Positions 23,949 through 32,519 are shown, counted from the first letter of the stretch. The stretch is 64,000 bases of DNA from Lentzea sp. NBRC 105346 (GCF_030269605.1 NZ_BSTQ01000012.1:186001-250000), one strand, 5' to 3'. The notes: a model not told the origin generated them from the letters alone. Numbers and translations: made by a program.

Positions 23949-24698
23949 GTGACCGCAGTCCAATTCTGGCGCCAGTTGCCGAAGAACGCCCGCATCGTCC
24001 TCATCGTGATCGCGATCGTGCTCGGTTTCGAGCTGATCGGGGCGCTGACCGGCGGCGAGCAGAAGCGGCCAGTCGCGACTCCGCCTGCGATGGGTTCGAC
24101 GAGTACGACCGTTTCCCCCATTCCGCTCAGCGTGACGAGCATCGTCAACGGTCGCACCGTTGGCCTCTCTGATGGTCGCGAGCTCAGAATCGAAGGGCTC
24201 GCCCCACCCGGCGAGTGTTGGGCGGCAGCGTCCGCCGATTTCGCAAGGACCAGCTTGCTGGGCAAGACGATCAAGCCAGTCAAGAGCGCAGTCACCGCCG
24301 CGATCGTGCTTACAGACGGCACCGACTATGCGGTGCTCGCGGTGAGCAAGGGCGCGGCACGCGCGGAATCCATTGCGGGCAGCGCGATCCAGCAAGCACA
24401 GACCACCGCAAAGCAGGCCGCGACTGGGTTGTGGGCTCCGCCATGCAATGGGCTCGACGACAAGCCGGTACCTGTGCCCCAGGCCCAGCCGGTTGTCCCG
24501 CAACCCCAGCCTGAGCCGCAACCCCAGCCTGAGCCGCAACCCGAGCCTGAGCCGCAGCCTCAACCACAGCCGTCGCCAGGTGTCTACTACGCGAACTGCG
24601 ACGCCGCTCGGGCGGCAGGCGCCGCACCGATCTACGCGGGACAGCCCGGCTACCGACTCGCGCTCGACCGCAACAAGGACGGCGTCGCCTGCGAATAG
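23949..24698 (+). CDS. membrane-anchored paralogue: nuclease-like fold plus excalibur domain
   Basis: 249 aa from GTG 23949. An ATG at 23907 would add 14 residues with non-coding-like codon use. A signal anchor, IVLIVIAIVLGFELIGAL, replaces the lipobox of its neighbour. The nuclease-like region (SIVNGRTVGLSDGRELRIEGLA ... LTDGTDYAVLAVSKGAARAE) aligns with the preceding protein nearly end to end; here the Arg of RIEGL is kept but the later Arg is not. A PQPEP-rich linker leads to an excalibur end, NCDAARAAGAAP ... LDRNKDGVACE. The pair arose by tandem duplication. Confidence 0.8.
   Translation: MTAVQFWRQLPKNARIVLIVIAIVLGFELIGALTGGEQKRPVATPPAMGSTSTTVSPIPLSVTSIVNGRTVGLSDGRELRIEGLAPPGECWAAASADFARTSLLGKTIKPVKSAVTAAIVLTDGTDYAVLAVSKGAARAESIAGSAIQQAQTTAKQAATGLWAPPCNGLDDKPVPVPQAQPVVPQPQPEPQPQPEPQPEPEPQPQPQPSPGVYYANCDAARAAGAAPIYAGQPGYRLALDRNKDGVACE
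24507..24560 (+). repeat. 18-bp tandem repeat encoding the PQPEPQ linker
   Basis: Three copies of CAGCCTGAGCCGCAACCC (the third with 2 changes) at 24507-24524, 24525-24542 and 24543-24560 encode the flexible linker before the excalibur domain. Confidence 0.85.
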
Positions 24699-24708
24699 CC
24701 TGTTCGCC

Positions 24709-25671
24709 ATGAAGCTGGACAGCATCAAGGTCGACTTCACCCCGCACACCGTGGGCGAGCACGCCGCCGAGGCGGAATCCCTTGGCTACGACGGGTTCTG
24801 GCTGGCCGAGACCAAGCACGACGTGTTCGTCGGCCTCGGCCAGGCAGCGGCTCGCACCAAGGACATCGAGCTCGGCACGGCGATCGCGGTGGCGTTCGCC
24901 CGCAACCCGATGAGCACCGCGACGCTGGCCAACGACCTGCAGCTGCTGTCCCGCGGCCGGTTCCACCTGGGCCTCGGCTCGCAGGTCGAGCCGCACATCA
25001 CGAAGCGGTTCGCGATGCCGTGGTCGAAGCCGGCCGCGCGGATGCGCGAGTTCGTGCTGGCGATCCGGGCGATCTGGCACAGCTGGGAGACCGGCGACCG
25101 GCTGGCGTTCCGCGGCGAGTTCTACCGGCACACGCTGATGACGCCGTTCTTCAATCCCGGACCGAACGAGTTCGGCAACCCGAAGATCTACCTGGCCGGA
25201 GTCGGCGAGCTGATGACCGAGGTCGCGGGCGAGGTGGCGGACGGGTTCCTGTGCCACAGCTTCACGACGGACCGGTACCTGCGGGAGGTGACGGTTCCCG
25301 CGCTCGAGCGGGGTCGCGCCAAGGCCGGGAAGTCGCTCGACGGGTTCGAGGTGAGTGGACCCTCGTTCGTCGCGACCACTGAGGACGAGGTCGCCGACGT
25401 GAAGCGGCAGATCGCGTTCTACGGGTCGACGCCCGCGTATCGGAAGGTGCTGGACCTGCACGGTTGGAGTGCGCTGCACGAGGAGCTGCACACCATGTCG
25501 CGCCGGCAGCTGTGGGCCGAGATGTCGGCCTTGATCGACGACGAGGTCCTGTACGCGTTCGCGTTGGTCGGCACCCCACAGGAAGTGGCCGCGAAACTCG
25601 GCGAACGGGCGGACGTGATCACGCGCGTGACGACGACGCCGAGCGTGCTCAGTGCCCGGAGAAGTGGCTGA
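24709..25671 (+). CDS. LLM-class (luciferase-like) F420-dependent oxidoreductase, TIGR03617-like
   Basis: 320 aa from ATG 24709. A TIM-barrel luciferase-like fold: HAAEAESLGYDGFWLAETKHD, GTAIAVAFARNPMSTATLAND, LSRGRFHLGLGSQVEPHITKRF. The family mostly uses coenzyme F420 in actinobacteria, so F420 rather than FMN is likely. The substrate is unknown. It starts 10 bp after the excalibur protein gene, possibly co-transcribed, though no functional link is evident. Its 3' end overlaps the convergent small membrane protein gene by 23 bp. Confidence 0.85.
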   Translation: MKLDSIKVDFTPHTVGEHAAEAESLGYDGFWLAETKHDVFVGLGQAAARTKDIELGTAIAVAFARNPMSTATLANDLQLLSRGRFHLGLGSQVEPHITKRFAMPWSKPAARMREFVLAIRAIWHSWETGDRLAFRGEFYRHTLMTPFFNPGPNEFGNPKIYLAGVGELMTEVAGEVADGFLCHSFTTDRYLREVTVPALERGRAKAGKSLDGFEVSGPSFVATTEDEVADVKRQIAFYGSTPAYRKVLDLHGWSALHEELHTMSRRQLWAEMSALIDDEVLYAFALVGTPQEVAAKLGERADVITRVTTTPSVLSARRSG

Positions 25672-25822
25672 GTCCCTGCCGCGTCAGCTCGTCGTGGAAA
25701 AGCGCGAGCTCCGCGCGCACTCTGGCGACGCCGCGTTTTCTGATCCAGCGTCTGCGGCCGATGTTGGCCGCGGTGAGGGCGAACGGTAGAGCGAGCAGGG
25801 TCAGCATCAGGGCCGTGATCAT
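25649..25822 (-). CDS. small single-pass membrane protein, unknown
   Basis: 57 aa from ATG 25822, with a strong GAGGAG 6 bp upstream. One N-terminal helix (ITALMLTLLALPFALTAANIG), then a basic, helical cytoplasmic tail RRRWIRKRGVARVRAELALF. Not recognised as a named family. The ribosome-binding site and its divergent position to the ArsR-type gene support a real gene. Confidence 0.6.
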   Translation of the reverse strand: MITALMLTLLALPFALTAANIGRRRWIRKRGVARVRAELALFHDELTRQGLSHFSGH

Positions 25823-25963
25823 GACGTCTCCTCGGGTTGCGAACGTGCAACGACCAATTGAGACGTTGCTTACGGTACCCGACCGAACACCACCCCGATG
25901 GAGCAAAACACCGAACAACACCCCTGTCTTGACTAACAAAGTTGTCGGTGAGACCGTGGGGTC

Positions 25964-26551
25964 ATGTTCGATGTGGCGGTGATCGAGGACCCGGCCGCGG
26001 CCGAGGTCTCCCTGGACCCGGTGCGGGCCAGGCTGCTGGCCGAGCTGGCCGAGCCGTGCTCGGCGACCATGCTCGCCGCGAAGGTCGGCCTGCCCAGGCA
26101 AAAGGTGAACTACCACCTGCGCGCCCTGGAGAAGCACGGCCTGGTGGAACTGGTCGAGGAACGCCGCAAGGGCAACGTGACCGAACGCCTGATGCGCGCG
26201 ACGGCCCAGTCCTACGTGATCTCCCCCGTGGCCCTGGCGGCGGTGGAACCGGACCCCGCCCGCGCGCCGGACCGTCTGTCCGCACGCTGGCTGCTGGCGG
26301 TGGCGGCCCGCCTGGTCCGCGACGTCGGCACGTTGATCACCGGTGCCGCGAAGGCGAAGAAGCGCCTCGCGACGTTCGCGCTGGACGGCGAGATCCGCTT
26401 CGCGTCCGCCGCCGACCGCGCGGCGTTCGCCGAGGAGCTGGCCGTCGCCGTCTCACAGCTGGTCTCGAAGTACCACGACGAACAAGCCGAAGGCGGCCGG
26501 CCGCACCGCGTGGTCGTCGCACTGCACCCGAGCGTCAAGGAGGAGACGTGA
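25964..26551 (+). CDS. ArsR-type helix-turn-helix regulator
   Basis: 195 aa from ATG 25964. N-terminal winged helix (VRARLLAELAEPCSATMLAAKVGLPRQKVNYHLRALEKHGLVELVE, residues 20-65) with an ArsR/HTH_20 pattern. The C-terminal 110 residues form an unassigned, probably dimerising or ligand-sensing domain. No cysteine pair for metal sensing. GTGA overlap with the SRPBCC gene downstream shows a regulator-effector operon, an arrangement common for ArsR-SRPBCC pairs. A TTGACT box lies at 25929-25934. Confidence 0.85.
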   Translation: MFDVAVIEDPAAAEVSLDPVRARLLAELAEPCSATMLAAKVGLPRQKVNYHLRALEKHGLVELVEERRKGNVTERLMRATAQSYVISPVALAAVEPDPARAPDRLSARWLLAVAARLVRDVGTLITGAAKAKKRLATFALDGEIRFASAADRAAFAEELAVAVSQLVSKYHDEQAEGGRPHRVVVALHPSVKEET

Positions 26552-27249
26552 GCCGCGAGTTCGAGCTGAACAAGGAAGTCACCCTGGAGGCGACTCCGGA
26601 ACAGGTGTGGGACGCCATCGCGACGGGCCCCGGCATCTCCTCGTGGTTCATGGGCCCGCACACCGTCGAACCGGGCGTCGGCGGCCGGATGACGCTGACC
26701 ATCGGCGACTTCTCCGAGTCGTCGACGATCACCGCGTGGGACCCGCCGAAGCACCTCGCGTACCGCGGCGACACCGCTCCCGACGGGTCGTTCCACGCCA
26801 TGGAGTACCTCGTCGAGGGCCGCGAGCAGGGCAGCACCGTGCTGCGGTTCGTGCACAGCGGCGTCGTGAGCGACGACTGGGGCGACGAGTACCTCGACCA
26901 GACCAGCCACGGCTGGGACATGTACTTCCACACGATGGGCCTGTACCTCAGGCACTTCCCCGGTCAGTTCGCGACCTACGCGTACTCACCGATGTCCGTC
27001 GACTGGCCCACGCTGCTCGAACGACTCAACGTCAGCGAGCCGCTGCGCGTCGGTGACGCGATCACGCTCGCGCCGGAAGGGATGGAGCCGGTCGAGGGCA
27101 TTGTCGACTACTCGGGGGAAGGGGCCCGGCCGTTCCTCGGAGTGCGCGGACCGGAGGGGCTGTACCGGTTCTTCGGCGGGGCGATGGTCGGCATCGGGCA
27201 CCACCTGTTCGGCGACGACCGGCCGTGGCTGGAGTGGGCGCAGAAATGA
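26548..27249 (+). CDS. SRPBCC (START/AHSA1-like) domain protein
   Basis: 233 aa from GTG 26548, overlapping the regulator's stop by 4 bp. The Bet v1/AHSA1-like fold is seen in LEATPEQVWDAIATGPGISSWFMGPHTVEPGVGGRM and later WDMYFHTMGLYLRHFPG (residues 10-145). A C-terminal extension of about 80 residues (GLYRFFGGAMVGIGHHLFG) is less common. Members bind hydrophobic ligands; the substrate is unknown. A terminator follows immediately. Confidence 0.82.
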   Translation: MSREFELNKEVTLEATPEQVWDAIATGPGISSWFMGPHTVEPGVGGRMTLTIGDFSESSTITAWDPPKHLAYRGDTAPDGSFHAMEYLVEGREQGSTVLRFVHSGVVSDDWGDEYLDQTSHGWDMYFHTMGLYLRHFPGQFATYAYSPMSVDWPTLLERLNVSEPLRVGDAITLAPEGMEPVEGIVDYSGEGARPFLGVRGPEGLYRFFGGAMVGIGHHLFGDDRPWLEWAQK

Positions 27250-27253
27250 AAGA

Positions 27254-27283
27254 AAGGGCCAGGTCACGAGTGACCTGGCCCTT
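27254..27283. terminator. hairpin terminator after the SRPBCC gene
   Basis: AAGGGCCAGGTCA (27254-27266), CGAG loop, TGACCTGGCCCTT (27271-27283): a perfect 13-bp stem, 4 bp after the stop. It also lies just past the 3' end of the oppositely oriented tRNA-Thr gene and may serve both. Confidence 0.85.
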
Positions 27284-27294
27284 GTCTCACCAAG

Positions 27295-27368
27295 AGCCGC
27301 CTATCGGAATCGAACCGATGACCTGCTCATTACGAGTGAGCCGCTCTGGCCGACTGAGCTAAGGCGGC
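27295..27368 (-). tRNA. tRNA-Thr (anticodon CGT)
   Basis: 74 nt on the minus strand. Acceptor stem GCCGCCT/AGGCGGC, D arm GCTC/GAGC, anticodon stem GCTCA/TGAGC with loop CTCGTAA (anticodon CGT, reads ACG), T arm ATCGG-TTCGATT-CCGAT, discriminator T. The CCA end is not encoded. Confidence 0.97.
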
Positions 27369-27473
27369 GAGACGCGACAACTATAGCGGAACTGGCGAGC
27401 GTTACTTACCAGGGGTCCCCTCGTTGAACGGACAGTGACCACGGTCACGCCTCCTAACCGCCGAGGAGAACCC

Positions 27474-28817
27474 ATGCACCGAGCGCTCTCCGTGCCCGTT
27501 GCCGGACTGCTGCTCGCCCTCGTGGCGACGCCCGCGTTGGCGCAACCCACCACACCGGTACCGGGTCCGAGGGACCCGAACCAGCCGCCGGCGAGCGCAC
27601 CGAACGGGCCGCAGCCGCTGGCGCACGCGGTGGGCGACGCCGGGACCGGGCTCGCGGTGGTGCGGATCGGGCCGAACGGCGCGAAGACGAACACGATCCT
27701 GCCGGGGTACGGCGAGCAACTGCCGAAGCAGGCGATCGGCGAGGTGGGGCTCGGCCTCGCCAGCGCGCAGGTCAACACCGAGGCGTATCTGACGGCGGAA
27801 CGCGTGATCACGCAGGCCTCGCCCGCCGGGTTCGCGATCCAGGGACGGTCGCCGCAGAGTCCGGGAACGCTGGTGCAGATGGCGATTCCGGACAATCCGG
27901 AGCCGAAGTCCCAGGAGCTGCCCGGCCAGCCGACGCCGCTCGACCCGCTGCTCAAGGTGGGACTGTTGAAGGGCAGCGTGCACGCGCGGTGGGACACCGA
28001 GCGGGGGCCGTGCGTCGAACCGCTGGCCAACGCCGAGACGTCGGTCGCGAGCCTCAGCGTGCTCAACACAGTTCCGGGTACCGGCGCCTCGCTGATCAAC
28101 GTGCCCGACACGTTCAAGGCACAGTCGAACGTCAAGCTGGTCGATCTCCCCGGCAGCAGGAACAAGGCCGTGCAGTCGACGTCGACCATGCGGGCGGTCA
28201 GCATCCAGCTCGCCGGTGACGTGAAGATCGACGTGGTCAGCCAGCCGACGCTGACCGCGCTCGCCACCGGCGACGAGGCCACGTCGAAGATCACCTACAC
28301 CGCGCCGGTCCTCAAAGTCACCCAAGGCGGCAAGGAGCTCGGCGTGCTGGACGCGGCGCACCCACAGTTGGATGTGCCGTTGCTGCTGGACCTCGTGGTC
28401 ATCCGGCTGCAGATCGCGGGGCTGAGCGAGAAGAAGGCCTCGTTCAGCGGCAACGACTTCAGCGGGTTCCAGCTCGGCGCCACGGCGCGGTTGCTGGACC
28501 TGCAGGTGCTGCCGACCGACAAGCTCAAGATCAAGGATCTGCCCAGCGCACTCGCACAGGTGTCACTCGGCGAACAGATCGTGCGTGCGGCGGCGCCCAG
28601 GGGCGGCGTCGTCTGCGGCACGGCGACAACCCCTGTCCCGCCGAGTGATGGTGGCCAGGCGGCGCCTCCGAAGAAGGCGCCGCCGTTGGCCTACACGAAC
28701 GCGGCCTACCAGGCGATCCCGATCTTCTGGATCGGCACCGCGCTCCTGCTCACGGGCGTGATCGTCGTGGCCGCCATGCCTACAGTCCGATCGCGGCGCC
28801 GAGCTCCCGGGGCTTGA
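27474..28817 (+). CDS. secreted/wall-anchored protein of unknown function
   Basis: 447 aa from ATG 27474, with GAGGAGA 6 bp upstream. A clear signal peptide (VPVAGLLLALVATPALAQP) and a C-terminal membrane helix (AIPIFWIGTALLLTGVIVVAA) followed by RSRRR suggest surface display. The middle is beta-rich with GTGLAVVRIGPNG, VNTEAYLTAERVI and VQSTSTMRAVSIQLAGDVKI; only two cysteines (CVEPL, VCGTA). No family recognised. Its last 38 bp overlap the 3' end of the convergent GH88 gene. Confidence 0.75.
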   Translation: MHRALSVPVAGLLLALVATPALAQPTTPVPGPRDPNQPPASAPNGPQPLAHAVGDAGTGLAVVRIGPNGAKTNTILPGYGEQLPKQAIGEVGLGLASAQVNTEAYLTAERVITQASPAGFAIQGRSPQSPGTLVQMAIPDNPEPKSQELPGQPTPLDPLLKVGLLKGSVHARWDTERGPCVEPLANAETSVASLSVLNTVPGTGASLINVPDTFKAQSNVKLVDLPGSRNKAVQSTSTMRAVSIQLAGDVKIDVVSQPTLTALATGDEATSKITYTAPVLKVTQGGKELGVLDAAHPQLDVPLLLDLVVIRLQIAGLSEKKASFSGNDFSGFQLGATARLLDLQVLPTDKLKIKDLPSALAQVSLGEQIVRAAAPRGGVVCGTATTPVPPSDGGQAAPPKKAPPLAYTNAAYQAIPIFWIGTALLLTGVIVVAAMPTVRSRRRAPGA

Positions 28818-29973
28818 GCACCCGCAGCAGGGCCTCCATCAGGTAGTAGTCGCCGTATGGGAACGACACCTCGATGCCGGTTTCGTTGCGGCGGTTGCGG
28901 GTCGCCCGCGCCAGGATCGCGTCCGCGCGTTCCGAACGCGTCGTCAAACACGTGTCGCACAAGGCATCCAGGATGCGCAGCGCGGCCACGTGGTAGCCGT
29001 ACCGGCCCGTCGCACGCGCGAGGTCGATCAGGCCGCACGCCATGATCGCGCCCGCCGAGGAGTCCTTGATGTCGTTGGGCGCCAACGGGGACCGGTAGTC
29101 CCACACCGGAACATGGTCCGGCGTCAGGACGTCCAGCGCGTAGTCCGCCAATTTCCGCGCGGTGTCGAGGAACTCCTGCCGTCGGGTCCGCCGGTACATC
29201 GTGGTGAACCCGTAGATTCCCCACGCCTGGCCGCGCGACCAGCACGACGTCGGGCTGTAGCCCTGGTTCGTGTTGGGCCCGATCGGCGCGCCGGAGACCG
29301 GGTCGAAGTCGTACACGTGCGGCGTGGACCCGTCCGGCCGCGGGAAGAACTTCCGGGTCGTCTCCGCGTGCGCGACCGCGATGTCGAGGTACTTGCGGTC
29401 CCCCGTCTCCTGCGAGACGAACGTCAGCAGGTCCAGGTTCATCATGCAGTCGATGATCACGCGGCCCGCGTTGTCCGGGGTGCCGAGCTTGCCCCACGCG
29501 CGGATGAAGCGGCCCGCCGGGTTGTACCGCTGGATCAACGAACCGGCGGCCTCGATCGCGCCGTCGCGCCACGACTTGTCGCCGGTGAGCCGATACGCCG
29601 TGACCCACGACGGGTAGAAGAGGAAACCGATGTCGTGCGTCGACGTGTCGGTCCGGCGCGGCGCCAGGCGCAGTGCCGACTCGATCGCCCACGTCTTGAA
29701 CTGCTCGTCGTGCGAGTCGACGTAGGCCAGCCACAGCTGGCCCGGCCAGAAGCCGCCGACCCAGCCGCCGTCGTCCGCGAAGGTCCACTTCTCGAACTTG
29801 GTCTCCTGCGGGAACGACTTGATGTTCGGCGCGGTCGAGCGCAGCTTGCGCAGCGCGTAGTCGAGCGCCTGGCGGAACTGGCGGGGCGACGCCTCCGCCT
29901 GTCCCGCGCCGGCGGCGCCCGCGACGGCTGTCGCGCCGGCCGCCGTGAAGAGCGTTCGTCTGTTGAAACTCAT
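28780..29973 (-). CDS. GH88-type unsaturated glucuronyl hydrolase, exported by Tat
   Basis: 397 aa from ATG 29973, overlapping the permease stop by 4 bp (ATGA). Twin-arginine signal FNRRTLFTAAGATAVAGAAG. (alpha/alpha)6-barrel features of family 88: DDGGWVGGFWPGQLWLAY, THDIGFLFYPSWV and GRVIIDCMMNLDLL; the Asp residues in the latter two correspond to the known catalytic pair. Hydrates and releases the unsaturated uronic acid left on oligosaccharides by polysaccharide lyases. Neighbouring kduI/kduD consume the product. Whether the substrate is pectin-, rhamnogalacturonan- or glycosaminoglycan-derived cannot be told. Confidence 0.88.
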   Translation of the reverse strand: MSFNRRTLFTAAGATAVAGAAGAGQAEASPRQFRQALDYALRKLRSTAPNIKSFPQETKFEKWTFADDGGWVGGFWPGQLWLAYVDSHDEQFKTWAIESALRLAPRRTDTSTHDIGFLFYPSWVTAYRLTGDKSWRDGAIEAAGSLIQRYNPAGRFIRAWGKLGTPDNAGRVIIDCMMNLDLLTFVSQETGDRKYLDIAVAHAETTRKFFPRPDGSTPHVYDFDPVSGAPIGPNTNQGYSPTSCWSRGQAWGIYGFTTMYRRTRRQEFLDTARKLADYALDVLTPDHVPVWDYRSPLAPNDIKDSSAGAIMACGLIDLARATGRYGYHVAALRILDALCDTCLTTRSERADAILARATRNRRNETGIEVSFPYGDYYLMEALLRVLKPRELGAAIGL

Positions 29974-31559
29974 GGCACCATCCACCCCAGAACCGGTGTC
30001 GACTGCAGATACGCGATCACGCACATGGCCAGGAGCAGCAACAGGCTCCAGCCGAAGACCTTGCGGAACAGGTCGCCCTCCCGGCCGACCAGGTCCGCGG
30101 CGGCGGTGCCGATGGCGAGGTTCTGCGGCGAGATCATCTTCGCCATCACGCCACCGGAGCTGTTAGAGGCGCCGAACAGGAACGGCGAGGCGCCCAGTTG
30201 GTTGGCCGCGGTCACCTGCAGGCCACCGAACAGCGCGTTGGAACCCGCGTCCGTGCCGGTGATCGCGACGCCGAACCAGCCGACGACCGGTGACAGGAAC
30301 GCGAAGAACGCGCCCGTGCCCGCGAGCCACAGGCCCAAGGTCGTGATCTGGCCGGAGAAGTTCATGACGTACGACAGCGAGAACACCGCGAGGATCGCGA
30401 GAATCGCCCAGCTGAACTGCCGGATCGTCTGGCCGTAGATCTGTGCGGCCTTGTTGACCGCGACCTTCAGGAAGATCAGCGACAGCAGGCCGGAGACGAA
30501 CAGCAGCGTGCCCGTCGCGGACGCCCAGTTGAGCTGGTAGGTCGTCGCCACCGGTTTGCCCGCCGCGTTGGTGATGTGCAGGCCGGGCCACGGGAACTTG
30601 TAAGTCAGCGAGTCCAGGAACTTCTTGACCGGCACGATCTGCGCGATCGAGAAGACCGCGACGATGATCGCGTACGGCGCGAACGCGGTGACCACGTCGC
30701 GTCGCGAGTCGGTCGTCGCGCCACCGGCGATCACCGGCGGGATCGAGCGGGCGGGCTGCCACACGCGGGTGAACCCGACGACCGCGAGCACGGAGACGAT
30801 CGCGGCGACGATGTCGCACAGCTTGTAGGACCAGAAGTTCGACACCGCGAACTGCGTGATGCCGAACGAGAGTCCGGCCACCAGCGCGACCGGCCACGCC
30901 TCGCGCAGACCGCGCTTGCCGTCCGTCACGGCCACGAGCACGAACGGCACGAACACCGCGAGGATCGCGACCTGACGGCCGGCCATCGCGCCGAACTGGT
31001 CGGCGGGCAGGTTCGTCACCGTGTTCAGCACCGTGATCGGGTTGCCCATGCCGCCGAACGCGACGGGCGCGGTATCCGCGATCAGCGACAACGCGACGGC
31101 CTTCATCGGGTCGACGCCGAGCGCGATCAGCATGACCGAGCAGATCGCGACCGGGCCGCCGCCACCGGCAAGCGCTTCCAGCAGCGCGCCGAACGAGAAG
31201 GCGATCACGATGGCTTGCACCCGCTGGTCGTCGCTGATCGAGCTGAACGACCTGCGCAGCACCGCGAAGTGTCCACTGTGGACGGTGAGGTTGTAGATCC
31301 AGATCGCGTTGAACGTGATCCAGAGGATCACCAGCACACTCGTCGCCGCACCGAACGCCGCGGAGTTCAATGCCGGGCCGAGCGGCATCGAGTAGCCGAC
31401 GACGGCGACGCCGATCGCCAGCGCGAGCGCGGTGAGGCCCGCCCAGTGCGCTTTCCATTTCAGGCCGCCGAGCAGCACGAGGACAGCTACCAGCGGGATC
31501 AGGGCTAAGAGCGCCGACAGGAACAGCGACCCCGTCGGGTTGGGGTTCTGCTGGTACAC
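29970..31559 (-). CDS. LctP-family permease (lactate permease fold), probable uronate importer
   Basis: 529 aa from GTG 31559, with about 13 membrane helices. The LctP signatures are present: SFGALLEALAGGGGPVAICSVMLIALG, ADTAPVAFGGMGNPITVL, and near the C-terminus TGTDAGSNALFGGLQVTAANQLGASP and ASNSSGGVMAKMISPQNLAIG. Characterised members move lactate or glycolate with protons. Its operon with a GH88 hydrolase and divergence from kduI-kduD argue that here the cargo is an unsaturated or keto-deoxy uronate; this is inference. Confidence 0.85.
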   Translation of the reverse strand: MYQQNPNPTGSLFLSALLALIPLVAVLVLLGGLKWKAHWAGLTALALAIGVAVVGYSMPLGPALNSAAFGAATSVLVILWITFNAIWIYNLTVHSGHFAVLRRSFSSISDDQRVQAIVIAFSFGALLEALAGGGGPVAICSVMLIALGVDPMKAVALSLIADTAPVAFGGMGNPITVLNTVTNLPADQFGAMAGRQVAILAVFVPFVLVAVTDGKRGLREAWPVALVAGLSFGITQFAVSNFWSYKLCDIVAAIVSVLAVVGFTRVWQPARSIPPVIAGGATTDSRRDVVTAFAPYAIIVAVFSIAQIVPVKKFLDSLTYKFPWPGLHITNAAGKPVATTYQLNWASATGTLLFVSGLLSLIFLKVAVNKAAQIYGQTIRQFSWAILAILAVFSLSYVMNFSGQITTLGLWLAGTGAFFAFLSPVVGWFGVAITGTDAGSNALFGGLQVTAANQLGASPFLFGASNSSGGVMAKMISPQNLAIGTAAADLVGREGDLFRKVFGWSLLLLLAMCVIAYLQSTPVLGWMVP

Positions 31560-31589
31560 GACAACCGCCTTTCAATGCCCGTCGTCACC

Positions 31590-31670
31590 GGCGGCGGAGT
31601 GACGAGGCTTGTTCCAGCCCACGGAACGTAGTTCCATGTTGGTCGGCGCACATCGTGTCACTCCGCCGCC
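31590..31670. promoter_or_regulatory. divergent control region of the uronate genes, IclR-type operator
   Basis: Between the permease and kduI. GGAAC-GTA-GTTCC (31623-31635) is a perfect palindrome, and an extra GTTCC half-site 7 bp to its left (31611-31615) makes a second dyad with the same GGAAC. A 14-bp perfect inverted repeat, GGCGGCGGAGTGAC (31590-31603) and GTCACTCCGCCGCC (31657-31670), brackets this. The IclR regulator encoded behind kduD is the likely ligand. Confidence 0.7.
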
Positions 31671-31691
31671 TCGATCGGAAGGCACTTTGAG

Positions 31692-32519
31692 ATGCAAATC
31701 AGGCACTCGACCCATCCGGCGCAGTTGCAGGAGTTCGACACGGACCAACTGCGGGCGCACTACCTGGTCGAAGACCTCTTCGTGGCGGGCGAGATCAAGA
31801 CCGTGTACACGCACGAAGATCGCATCGTCGTGGGCGGCGCCGCTCCGGTTCCAGGTCGCCCGTTGACTTTGGACACTTACGATCCGCTGCGTACTTCGTA
31901 CTTCTGCGAACGGCGCGAGCTCGCGGCACTCGTGGTGCGCGGATCCGGCAGCGTGTCCGTCGACGGCACCGAGCACAAGCTCGGCACGCGCGACTGCGTC
32001 TACATCGGCCAGGGCTCGCGGGACGTCCAGTTCCACGCGACCGAGGACGACACCCACTTCTACCTGTTCTCCACGCCGTCGCACGCGTCCTTCCCGACCG
32101 CCGTCGCCCGGTTCGACGAGGTCGACGTGCTGCACATGGGATCCCCGGAGACGGCCAACGTCCGCGAGATCCGCAAGTTCATCCACGCCGACGGCATCAG
32201 GTCCTCGCAACTCGTGCTGGGCGTGACGCGCCTGGCGTCCGGCAGCGTGTGGAACACGATGCCGCCCCACACGCACGATCGGCGCACCGAGTGCTACCTG
32301 TACTTCGACCTGCCCGAGGACCAGCGCGTCATCCACCTGTGCGGTGAACCGCAGCGCACGCGGAACATGGTGGTGCGCAACGAGGAACTCGTGATCTCCC
32401 CCGCGTGGTCCATCCACAGTGGAGTCGGGACGAGCGCGTACACGTTCGTCTGGGCCATGGGCGGCGAGAACCAGGCGTACGACGACATGGACCAGGTCGC
32501 CGTGACGGAGCTGCGCTAG
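31692..32519 (+). CDS. kduI: 5-dehydro-4-deoxy-D-glucuronate isomerase
   Basis: 275 aa from ATG 31692. Isomerises 4-deoxy-L-threo-5-hexosulose uronate to 3-deoxy-D-glycero-2,5-hexodiulosonate. The KduI start HSTHPAQLQEFDTDQLRAHY LVEDLF is typical. The cupin zinc ligands appear as HTHDRRTECYLYFDL (two His and a Glu) and WSIHSGVGT. First gene of kduI-kduD-iclR. Confidence 0.95.
   Translation: MQIRHSTHPAQLQEFDTDQLRAHYLVEDLFVAGEIKTVYTHEDRIVVGGAAPVPGRPLTLDTYDPLRTSYFCERRELAALVVRGSGSVSVDGTEHKLGTRDCVYIGQGSRDVQFHATEDDTHFYLFSTPSHASFPTAVARFDEVDVLHMGSPETANVREIRKFIHADGIRSSQLVLGVTRLASGSVWNTMPPHTHDRRTECYLYFDLPEDQRVIHLCGEPQRTRNMVVRNEELVISPAWSIHSGVGTSAYTFVWAMGGENQAYDDMDQVAVTELR

Noticed and set aside
24507..24560. 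Short regular repeats considered as a CRISPR array
   Set aside because: Contiguous 18-bp units without spacers, in frame and encoding a PQPEP linker.
28706..29788. Alternative frame within the GH88 gene
   Set aside because: Out-of-frame reading of the same strand; the true frame carries the Tat signal and GH88 motifs.
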